A stretch of DNA of 20,305 bases from positions 1 to 20,305 of the forward strand of contig UQLO01000041.1 of NCBI GenBank assembly GCA_900541865.1. Direction: 5' to 3'. The DNA comes from an uncultured Porphyromonadaceae bacterium (GTDB lineage Bacteria; Bacteroidota; Bacteroidia; Bacteroidales; Muribaculaceae). Shown here piece by piece: positions 1 to 6,608 of the stretch (position 1 is its first letter; each line of letters starts with the position of its first letter). The notes under the pieces were generated by a model. That model did no database searches and was not told the origin of the DNA. It worked only from the letters and a program-made list of their open reading frames with translations. The position numbers and the translations under genes are program-made.

Positions 1-1
1 G

Positions 2-76
2 TGGGCGCTGAGGGATTCGAACCCCCGACCCTCTGCTTGTAAGGCAGACGCTCTGAACCAGCTGAGCTAAGCGCCC
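2..76 (-). tRNA. tRNA-Val (anticodon TAC)
   Basis: The minus strand folds as a full cloverleaf. The acceptor stem GGGCGCT pairs with AGCGCCC, the D stem is GCTC/GAGC, the anticodon stem GTCTG/CAGA(G) frames the loop CTTACAA, and the T loop is TTCGAAT. The anticodon TAC (plus positions 39-41) reads valine GUA codons. The discriminator base is A. The next base is C and the window then ends, so an encoded CCA cannot be judged. A well-formed promoter lies just upstream, so this gene is probably transcribed independently of pdxA. Confidence 0.96.
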
Positions 77-95
77 CTTCTTGCTTAAAGCGATG

Positions 96-127
96 CAAAG
101 TTACGCACTTTTTTTTACGCCACCAAA
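96..127 (-). promoter_or_regulatory. Bacteroidota-type promoter of tRNA-Val
   Basis: On the minus strand a TTTG at 127-124 is followed after exactly 20 bases by TAACTTTG at 103-96. This fits the -33/-7 consensus of the Bacteroidota primary sigma factor. The expected start, near position 90, would leave a leader of about 14 bases before the tRNA. Confidence 0.75.
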
Positions 128-191
128 CTTTTTGGCAAAAAAATATGCGTTATTTTTGGCTTATATTGCGAAGCGGTTGATTGGTAGTGTG

Positions 192-1235
192 TTATCGCTG
201 AATGTCGAGGCTACGCTGCCGGTTGCGGAAAACGTCGATAGCCATATAAAGCGCCTCGCGGAGCGAGTCGGGCTTGGCTTTGCCCTGTGCGGCGATGTCG
301 TATCCGGTTCCGTGGTCGGGCGAAGTGCGCACGAAAGGCAGACCGGCGGTGAAGTTGACGCCGGCGTCCATGGCAATGGTTTTGAAGGGAGCCAGACCCT
401 GGTCGTGGTACATGGCCAGCACGCCGTCGAAGCGAGTGTGGTTTCCGGCGCCGAAGAAGCCGTCGGCGGCGTAGGGACCGAAAGCCAGAATTTTGTCAGC
501 CCGGGCTTCGGCGATGGCCGGGGCTATTACTTCTTCCTCTTCCTTTCCGAGGAGGCCGTTCTCGCCGGCGTGGGGGTTGAGTGCGAGCACGGCGATTCGG
601 GGTCGTTCCAGGCCGAAGTCCTTGCGGAGGCTGCGGTCGAGGCGCTTGATTTTGTCGACCAGCAGGTCTTTGGTTATTGCGTCGGCGACGTTGCGGATAG
701 GCATGTGGGTTGTTGCGAGGGCCACCCGCAGATTTCCGGCGCAGAGCATCATAAGAGCCTTGGATTCGTCGTCGTCGGTGTCGTCGCCGACCAGTGAGGC
801 TTCGAGGTACTCCGTGTGGCCGGGAAAGTGGAATGTTTCGCTCTGAATGGAGTGCTTGTTGATAGGGGCCGTGACGAGCACGTCGACGCTACCGGCCTTG
901 AGGTCGGCGACAGCGGCCTCAAGGGCAGCCAGAGCAGCCTGACCGCAGGCTTCGGAGGGCACTCCGGGTTCGATTTTGAGGTCTTCGCCGACAACGTTGA
1001 TTATGTTGAAGGCGCCGTCGCGTGCATCGGCGGCGGAGTCGATGCGTTGAAACTGCACTTGAGGCAATTCCATGGCTTTGCGATAGAAAGCGGCGGCCTT
1101 AGCGGAGCCGTAGACTATGATAGTAGCCAGGTCGGCCAGACGTGTGTCTTCGAGCAGGCGGAGTATTGTTTCGTAGCCTATTCCGGCGGGGTCGCCGTGG
1201 GTTATGGCCACGCGTATTTTGCGGTTGTTGTTCAT
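192..1235 (-). CDS. pdxA: 4-hydroxythreonine-4-phosphate dehydrogenase
   Basis: This cytoplasmic enzyme oxidises 4-phosphohydroxy-L-threonine with NAD in the DXP-dependent route to pyridoxal 5'-phosphate; PdxJ then uses the product. The 347-residue protein has the family opening ITHGDPAGIGYE (residues 11-22) and HFPGHTEYL near 136-144. The three metal-binding histidines are H177 (TTHMP), H222 (NPHAGENG) and H277 (MYHDQG). Their spacing of 45 and 55 residues equals that of H166, H211 and H266 in the E. coli enzyme. The C-terminal block RTSPDHGTGYD is also present. The start ATG overlaps the rlmN stop as ATGA (1232-1235), so translation is probably coupled. It is the last gene of the lysS-gpsA-rlmN-pdxA unit. 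No clear terminator follows before the tRNA-Val promoter. Confidence 0.96.
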   Translation of the reverse strand: MNNNRKIRVAITHGDPAGIGYETILRLLEDTRLADLATIIVYGSAKAAAFYRKAMELPQVQFQRIDSAADARDGAFNIINVVGEDLKIEPGVPSEACGQAALAALEAAVADLKAGSVDVLVTAPINKHSIQSETFHFPGHTEYLEASLVGDDTDDDESKALMMLCAGNLRVALATTHMPIRNVADAITKDLLVDKIKRLDRSLRKDFGLERPRIAVLALNPHAGENGLLGKEEEEVIAPAIAEARADKILAFGPYAADGFFGAGNHTRFDGVLAMYHDQGLAPFKTIAMDAGVNFTAGLPFVRTSPDHGTGYDIAAQGKAKPDSLREALYMAIDVFRNRQRSLDIQR

Positions 1236-2260
1236 ATTGAGTCGGTTTTTTTTGCCTTGCCGGCAAGCATGCCGCAGGCGGCCATAATGTCCTCACCGCG
1301 CGAGGCGCGTATAGTAGCGGTCACTCCGAGGTCGTTGAGACGGTCGCGGAAGGCCTCCATGGCTCGTTGCGGGGAGGGCGCGCCGTTGAAGTCGGGTATG
1401 CGGTGGAAGCGAATGAGGTTGACGCGCGCCGAAGTGCCTTTGAGCAGTCGTGCGAGGGCTTCGGCATGGCGAGGGGAGTCGTTGACTCCCTCGAACATAG
1501 TGTATTCCAGCGAAAGGCGGCGCTGATGTGCGAAGTCGTACTGTCTGAGCAGGGCCATAACCTTGGCCACGGGGAAAGCGCCTTCGACGGGCATTATTGC
1601 CCGGCGCTCCTCGGCGAAGGGGTTGTGGACGGAGATGGCGATATGGACCTGTGATTCGTCGAGGAAGCGTCGCAGACCGTCCTCTTTTCCGATGGTGCTC
1701 ACGGTGATGCGGCGCGGACTCCATGCCAGTCCCCAGGGCGCAGTGAGAATCTCTATTGCGCGGAGCACGGCACCGGCATTGTCGGCGGGTTCGCCCATGC
1801 CCATAAAGACGATGTTGGTGAGGTCTTTGCTTTCGGGCGCCGAGAGAACTTGGTTTATGATGTCGGCGGCGGTGAGCTGACCTTGAAAGCCTCCGCGGCC
1901 TGTCATGCAGAATGCGCAGTTCATGCGGCACCCGGCCTGCGACGACACACATATGGTGCAACGGTCGCGGTCGGGTATGCATACGGCTTCGATGTCGCGG
2001 CCGCCTACACCCTCGAAGAGGTATTTGGCGGTGCCGTCGGCGCTGTGGGAAGCAGCGATGGGCTCAGCGCGGCCCACCTCGAAGTTCTCGGACAAAAGAG
2101 CGCGTGCGGCCTTGGGCAGGTCGGTCATTTCGTCGATGGAGAGGACTCGGCGAGCGTAGAGCCAAGCCGCCATCTGCTTGGCCGCAAAGGGCCGCAGACC
2201 TACCGAGGCCGCTACCTCCTTGAGTTCGTCGAGGTTCAGGCCAATCAGTTTGCGCTTCAT
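1232..2260 (-). CDS. rlmN: Dual-specificity RNA methyltransferase RlmN (radical SAM)
   Basis: RlmN methylates C2 of A2503 in 23S rRNA and of A37 in some tRNAs, and affects proofreading at the peptidyl transferase centre. The 342-residue protein carries the radical-SAM cluster motif CRMNCAFC with C111, C115 and C118. The GEPADN segment and a C-terminal MAACGML are also present; the latter supplies the second catalytic cysteine that carries the methyl group in this family. RlmN is favoured over the C8 methyltransferase Cfr because of the chromosomal housekeeping setting, but the two families are close. There are 36 bases between it and gpsA upstream, and its stop overlaps the pdxA start, so it sits inside an operon. 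Confidence 0.94.
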   Translation of the reverse strand: MKRKLIGLNLDELKEVAASVGLRPFAAKQMAAWLYARRVLSIDEMTDLPKAARALLSENFEVGRAEPIAASHSADGTAKYLFEGVGGRDIEAVCIPDRDRCTICVSSQAGCRMNCAFCMTGRGGFQGQLTAADIINQVLSAPESKDLTNIVFMGMGEPADNAGAVLRAIEILTAPWGLAWSPRRITVSTIGKEDGLRRFLDESQVHIAISVHNPFAEERRAIMPVEGAFPVAKVMALLRQYDFAHQRRLSLEYTMFEGVNDSPRHAEALARLLKGTSARVNLIRFHRIPDFNGAPSPQRAMEAFRDRLNDLGVTATIRASRGEDIMAACGMLAGKAKKTDSI

Positions 2261-2296
2261 ATATAATAAGGTGAGAGGAAACGGAAAGAAGGAGTG

Positions 2297-3301
2297 TCAG
2301 TCGAAGTGCTGTGCCATGGCCTTAAAGGCTCGGGCAGCGGGGACGCCTCGGTAAAGAATGCTGTAGACGGCATCGAGGATGGGCATTTCGACGCCTGTGG
2401 AGGCGTTGATGTCGTGGATGCACTTGGTGCCGTAGTATCCTTCGGCGGTCTGCTCCATTTCCATCTTTGCGGCCTTTACGGAATATCCTTTTCCGATCAT
2501 CGAGCCGAAATTGTGGTTTCGGCTGAATCGTGAGTAGGAAGTCACCAGCAGGTCGCCCAGGTAGACGGAGTCGCAAATCTGACGGGGCCGCGGGCAGCGG
2601 GCCTCCAGAAAGCGCTCCATCTCTCGGATGGCGTTGGAGATGAGGACGGCGCAAAAGTTGTCGCCGGTCTTCATGCCGTGGATAATGCCGGCGGCGATGG
2701 CGTAGATGTTTTTGAGCACGGCGGCATACTCGATGCCTTCGACGTCGCTGCTGGTAATGGCGTGGGTGTTTTTGCCGACTATCATCCGCGAGAAAGCCTC
2801 GGCGGCGGCAAGGTCGGCACCACCGACGGTGAGGTACGAGGGCCGGTCGAGGGCCACTTCTTCGGCGTGGCAGGGGCCGGAGATCACGAGGGAGCGTTCG
2901 GGGCTTATGCCGAATCGCTCTGTCATATAGTCGGTTACGAGCTGATTGGTGTCGGGTACGATGCCTTTCACGGCCGACACGACCGACTTTGCGGAGATGT
3001 CGACGGTGATTTTGTCGACGTGGTCCTTGAAGTAAGGCGAAGGCATCACCAGCAGAAGAGTGTCGGCTTGCTCGCAGACGGCGTTGATGTCGCTGGAGAA
3101 GTCGATGCGGTCGATGTCGAAGTTAACGTCCGTGAGATAGGCCGGGTTGTGGCCCAGTCGCTTGAACTCCTCGATGCGGTCGTCGCGCCGCATATACCAC
3201 AGCAGGCGTTCGCAGTTGTTCATCAGCAGCTTTGCCAGAGCTGTCGCCCAACTGCCTCCGCCCATCACGGCAATGGATCCCGGGAAAATACCGTTTTCCA
3301 T
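2297..3301 (-). CDS. gpsA: Glycerol-3-phosphate dehydrogenase [NAD(P)+]
   Basis: GpsA reduces dihydroxyacetone phosphate to sn-glycerol 3-phosphate, the backbone precursor of phospholipids, in the cytoplasm. The 334-residue product starts with a Rossmann fold whose nucleotide loop is GGGSWATAL (residues 14-22). It has SGPCHAEE at 141-148, the catalytic-lysine segment EYAAVLKNIYA with K197, and the GDLLVTSYSRFSRN block near 249-262, all hallmarks of the family at the usual length. Only six bases separate its start from the lysS stop. The lysS-gpsA pairing is common in Bacteroidales genomes as I remember them; here rlmN follows gpsA. Confidence 0.95.
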   Translation of the reverse strand: MENGIFPGSIAVMGGGSWATALAKLLMNNCERLLWYMRRDDRIEEFKRLGHNPAYLTDVNFDIDRIDFSSDINAVCEQADTLLLVMPSPYFKDHVDKITVDISAKSVVSAVKGIVPDTNQLVTDYMTERFGISPERSLVISGPCHAEEVALDRPSYLTVGGADLAAAEAFSRMIVGKNTHAITSSDVEGIEYAAVLKNIYAIAAGIIHGMKTGDNFCAVLISNAIREMERFLEARCPRPRQICDSVYLGDLLVTSYSRFSRNHNFGSMIGKGYSVKAAKMEMEQTAEGYYGTKCIHDINASTGVEMPILDAVYSILYRGVPAARAFKAMAQHFD

Positions 3302-3307
3302 GGCTTG

Positions 3308-4855
3308 TCAGTCTTCGGTTTCGGCGTCGTTGTCGGCAGCGGCGGCTTTCTTTTCGGGTCGCATCTGTGGGAAGAGGAGGACTTCCTGGATAGCGGTCTG
3401 GCCGGTCATTAGCATGACCAGACGGTCCATGCCGATGCCCATACCGGAAGTTGGAGGCATACCGTACTCGAGGGCGCGGATAAAGTCGCCGTCGATAATC
3501 ATGGCCTCGTCGTCGCCCTTGTCGGCGAGTTTCATCTGTTCGACGAATCGGCCGTACTGGTCGATGGGGTCGTTGAGCTCGGAGTAAGCGTTGGCGAGCT
3601 CTTTGCCGTTGACCATGAGCTCGAAGCGTTCGGTGAGCTCGGGGTTGTTGCGGTGGCGCTTTGTCAGAGGCGACATCTCGATGGGGTAGTCGGTGATGAA
3701 TGTGGGCTGGATGTAGAGGCCCTCGCACTTCTCGCCGAAAATTTCGTCGATGATTTTGCCTTTGCCCATAGTCCGGTCGACTTCGACGCCAATGCTTCGG
3801 GCAGCTTGGCGGAGTTGGTCTTCGTCCATGCCGTCGATGTCGATGCCGGCGTGCTCGCGGATGGCCTCAGCCATGGTGACGCGAGGGAATGGCGCCTTGA
3901 AGGAGATGACGTTGTCGCCGACTTTTACTTCGGTGGTGCCGTTGACGTCCAAGCATATTTTTTCGAGCATCTTCTCGGTGAAGGTCATCATCCAGTTGTA
4001 GTCCTTGTAGGCCACATATATTTCCATACATGTGAACTCAGGGTTGTGAGTGCGATCCATGCCCTCGTTGCGGAAGTTTTTGGAGAACTCGTAGACGCCG
4101 TCGAAACCGCCTACTATGAGGCGCTTGAGATAGAGCTCGTCGGCGATGCGGAGGTAGAGGGGGATGTCGAGGGCATTGTGGTGGGTGATGAAGGGGCGAG
4201 CGGCCGCACCACCGGGAATGCTCTGGAGGATAGGCGTTTCGACCTCGATATAGCCTGCCGAGTTGAAGTACTCGCGCATGGAGTTGTAGACCTTGGTACG
4301 CTTGAGGAAGATGTCTTTGACGCCGGCGTTGACGATAAGGTCGACGTAGCGGCGGCGGTAGCGGAGCTCGGGGTCGTCGAAGGCGTCGTAGCGCACGCCG
4401 TCCTTAACTTTGACCACGGGCAGAGGCCGCAGACTCTTGCTGAGCACAGTAATCTCAAGAGCGTGGACGGTGATTTCGCCGGTCTGGGTTCGGAAAACGA
4501 AGCCACGCACGCCGATGAAGTCGCCGATGTCAAGCAACTTCTTGAACACCACGTTGTAGAGGTCTTTGTTTTCGCCGGGGCAAATCTCGTCGCGGTTAAC
4601 GTAGACCTGAATGCGCCCGAAAGCGTCCTGCAGCTCGAGGAAGGACGCTTTGCCCATTATTCGGCGGCTCATTATTCGGCCGGCCACGGCAACATCGCGG
4701 CGCGGGGCGTCGTCGCTGAAGGTTTCCTTAATTTCGTCGGTATGGCCCGTAACGGTGAACTCTGCAGCGGGATAAGGTTCGATGCCCATGTCGCGCAGCG
4801 CCTGCATGCTGTTGCGGCGTATCTGTTCCTGTTCGCTCAATTCGTTGGGATTCAT
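3308..4855 (-). CDS. lysS: Lysyl-tRNA synthetase, class II
   Basis: LysS activates lysine with ATP and charges tRNA-Lys. The 515-residue protein has an N-terminal OB-fold anticodon-binding domain (about residues 55-140) and a class II catalytic core. Motif 2 reads FRNEGMDRTHNPEF (261-274) and motif 3 reads SGMGIGMDRLVML (470-482). The ETPILQSIPGGAAARPF block (206-222) is typical of LysRS. The C-terminal tail is Ala/Asp/Glu-rich and probably disordered. It is the first gene of the minus-strand unit. A promoter lies about 75 bases upstream, giving a leader of roughly 70 bases. No tRNA-like or T-box leader structure was recognised. Confidence 0.97.
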   Translation of the reverse strand: MNPNELSEQEQIRRNSMQALRDMGIEPYPAAEFTVTGHTDEIKETFSDDAPRRDVAVAGRIMSRRIMGKASFLELQDAFGRIQVYVNRDEICPGENKDLYNVVFKKLLDIGDFIGVRGFVFRTQTGEITVHALEITVLSKSLRPLPVVKVKDGVRYDAFDDPELRYRRRYVDLIVNAGVKDIFLKRTKVYNSMREYFNSAGYIEVETPILQSIPGGAAARPFITHHNALDIPLYLRIADELYLKRLIVGGFDGVYEFSKNFRNEGMDRTHNPEFTCMEIYVAYKDYNWMMTFTEKMLEKICLDVNGTTEVKVGDNVISFKAPFPRVTMAEAIREHAGIDIDGMDEDQLRQAARSIGVEVDRTMGKGKIIDEIFGEKCEGLYIQPTFITDYPIEMSPLTKRHRNNPELTERFELMVNGKELANAYSELNDPIDQYGRFVEQMKLADKGDDEAMIIDGDFIRALEYGMPPTSGMGIGMDRLVMLMTGQTAIQEVLLFPQMRPEKKAAAADNDAETED

Positions 4856-4930
4856 TATGTTGTGCTCTATCTTGGTTCAAAAAGGTTGTCGGAGGGCACC
4901 CGCCGGGCGCCTACTCCGCCAAAATTACGG

Positions 4931-4962
4931 CAAATATAGCAAATTTTCCGCATTGCCGCAAA
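4931..4962 (-). promoter_or_regulatory. Bacteroidota-type promoter of the lysS operon
   Basis: On the minus strand a TTTG at 4962-4959 is followed after 20 bases by TATATTTG at 4938-4931, which fits TAnnTTTG. A second -7-like element, TAATTTTG, lies at 4927-4920 but lacks a -33 partner at the right distance. The -33 element is in the loop of a small inverted repeat (CCGC AAAC GCGG, 4956-4967). The rest of the 131-base gap between lysS and the helicase shows nothing else recognisable. Confidence 0.7.
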
Positions 4963-4986
4963 CGCGGTGTTTCGTGGGGCGTCGCA

Positions 4987-6336
4987 TCAGGTGGGCTGTC
5001 CGCCCTGTGCGGCCGGATTCTCCGGGTTTTTGGCGCTTTTTTTCTTGCGGCGGAACCACGGCTTTTTTTTGCGGCGGGGCTTGGGAGCCTCGGCGGCGGG
5101 AGAGGCTTCGGCGGGAGCTGCGGGCGCGGTGTTTTCGGGCTCTTGGGCGGGCTGTTTGGGGGCGCCTTTGGGCTTTTTCTTGTCGGTTCGACGTCCGGGA
5201 GCCTCCTTGCGCTCCTTGCTCAGAGGATGCCGCTCGACGGTTTTGCCCAGGAAACGCTCTATTTCTCCCCATCGACGGCGGTCGCGGTCGCCGACCAGGG
5301 TCACGGCGGCGCCGTCGGCCTCGGCGCGGGCTGTGCGTCCGATGCGGTGCACGTAGTCTTCCGAATCGTGGGGCACGTCGTAGTTGACCACCATGGTGAT
5401 GTCGTCGATGTCGATGCCTCGGGCCACGATGTCGGTAGCGATGAGAACATCAACTTTTCCGTTTTTGAAGTTGAGCATCACCTCGTCGCGACGCTGCTGG
5501 TCGAGGTCGGAGTGCATTTCGGCCACCTTGCGGTTGCCACCTCGAAATTCGCGGGCCAGTTCCTTGACTTTGAGCTTGGAGGAAACGAAGACGATAACGC
5601 GCTTTGCCTCGGGGAGTTTCAGGAGCTCGCGCAGAATATAGGGCTTGCGGGCTTCGTCGCAGAAAGCCACCGACTGACGGATTTTTTCGGCGGGTTTGTT
5701 GACGGCGATTTTTATTTCGACGGGGTCTTTGAGAATATTTTTTGCCAACTGCACGATTTTGGGTGGCATGGTGGCAGAGAAAAGCATGGTCTGGCGGTCT
5801 TCGGGCAGACGTCGCACAATCTGCATGATGTCGTCGAAGAAACCCATGTCGAGCATGCGGTCAGCTTCGTCGAGAATGAAGAACGAAACGCGCGAGAGGT
5901 CTACGTAGCCCATATCAAGATGGGCGAGCAACCGCCCCGGGGTGCATATAACCACGTCGGCGCCCATCTTGAGGCCGCGCTGCTGCTGCATGAAAGTTTT
6001 GCCGTCGGTACCACCGTAGATAGGGAGGCTGCTGGCGCCCAAGAAGTAGCTGAAGCCTTCGAGCTGACGGTCGATCTGCATTGCCAGCTCGCGAGTGGGA
6101 GCCATGACTATGCAGTTGATGGCGTCTTCGGGAAATTCGCCGTCGGCCAGGCGGTTAAGAACGGGAAGAATGTAGGCTGCCGTTTTGCCGGTGCCGGTCT
6201 GAGCCACGGCGATGAGGTCGCGGCCCTCCAAAGCCGCGGGGATAGCTTTTTCCTGGATAGGAGTGCAGTCGGTGAAGCGCATGGCGTCCAGGGCGTCGAG
6301 CACATCGTCGTGAAAGTCAAATTCGTCGAACCGCAT
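4987..6336 (-). CDS. DEAD-box ATP-dependent RNA helicase (RhlE-like)
   Basis: This is a cytoplasmic RNA helicase that remodels RNA duplexes, probably in ribosome assembly or mRNA decay. All core motifs are present in order: Q motif with TPIQ (25-28), motif I AQTGTGKT (45-52), PTRELA (80-85), TPGRL (132-136), DEAD (156-159), SAT (187-189), ATDIVARGIDI (300-310) and HRIGRTAR (330-337). After the two RecA domains, residues 375-449 form a Lys/Arg, Ala and Pro-rich tail with the basic patch KPRRKKKPWFRRKKK (419-433), likely an unstructured RNA-binding extension. The arrangement resembles the RhlE group, but the exact paralogue cannot be assigned. It has its own promoter and is separated from lysS by 131 bases that contain the lysS promoter. 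Confidence 0.93.
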   Translation of the reverse strand: MRFDEFDFHDDVLDALDAMRFTDCTPIQEKAIPAALEGRDLIAVAQTGTGKTAAYILPVLNRLADGEFPEDAINCIVMAPTRELAMQIDRQLEGFSYFLGASSLPIYGGTDGKTFMQQQRGLKMGADVVICTPGRLLAHLDMGYVDLSRVSFFILDEADRMLDMGFFDDIMQIVRRLPEDRQTMLFSATMPPKIVQLAKNILKDPVEIKIAVNKPAEKIRQSVAFCDEARKPYILRELLKLPEAKRVIVFVSSKLKVKELAREFRGGNRKVAEMHSDLDQQRRDEVMLNFKNGKVDVLIATDIVARGIDIDDITMVVNYDVPHDSEDYVHRIGRTARAEADGAAVTLVGDRDRRRWGEIERFLGKTVERHPLSKERKEAPGRRTDKKKPKGAPKQPAQEPENTAPAAPAEASPAAEAPKPRRKKKPWFRRKKKSAKNPENPAAQGGQPT

Positions 6337-6370
6337 AATGAGATAAAAGAGCTTGAAAGATTTGCAAGTG

Positions 6371-6401
6371 CAAAATTAGTCATTTTTCCCCGTAACTGAA
6401 A
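6371..6401 (-). promoter_or_regulatory. Probable promoter of the DEAD-box helicase
   Basis: On the minus strand TAATTTTG at 6378-6371 matches TAnnTTTG. A weaker -33 element, TTTC, lies at 6401-6398 with a 19-base spacer. The predicted start is about 30 bases before the helicase ATG at 6336. Confidence 0.5.
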
Positions 6402-6414
6402 ATCGGTTGGCCGC

Positions 6415-6473
6415 GCCCCGCTCGCTAAATCATGCTTTAGGGTTGAGCGACATATTTTACTATTCGGCGGGGC
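6415..6473. repeat. Nested inverted repeat in the divergent intergenic region
   Basis: GCCCCGC (6415-6421) is matched by its reverse complement GCGGGGC (6467-6473). Directly inside it, TCGC (6422-6425) pairs with GCGA (6447-6450), and TAAA (6426-6429) pairs with TTTA (6436-6439). The structure lies between the helicase promoter and the protease promoter. No T-run follows on either strand and the two genes diverge, so it is not an obvious terminator. It could be an operator or a remnant. Confidence 0.4.
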
Positions 6474-6483
6474 GGAGGTGTTT

Positions 6484-6507
6484 TTTGCGCAAAAATTTGT
6501 AACTTTG
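6484..6507 (+). promoter_or_regulatory. Putative promoter before the C10 protease
   Basis: TAACTTTG at 6500-6507 is a good -7 element. The nearest TTTG (6484-6487) is only 12 bases upstream, and nothing matching TTTG lies at the usual 20 bases, so the -33 part is weak and may need an activator or another sigma factor. The resulting leader would be about 95 bases long, with a small GC-rich hairpin (CGCG TGGG CGCG) near its start. Confidence 0.45.
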
Positions 6508-6608
6508 CGAACTAAAAGCGCGTGGGCGCGTTCCTTAATAGGGAAATAGTGCGAGCTGTTTTCCGAGTTAAATGTTTCAATAAGAGTTTAAAAGATATTC
6601 ACTGCATT

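Noticed and set aside
121..160. Intrinsic terminator after pdxA
   Set aside because: The short inverted repeat CCAAA/TTTGG (123-135) overlaps the tRNA-Val promoter and has no T-run on the downstream side of the minus strand.
6522..6608. In-frame upstream extension of the protease (29 codons)
   Set aside because: The signal peptide begins at 6609 and the extension would put a charged segment in front of it; it also lies right after the promoter, in the leader.
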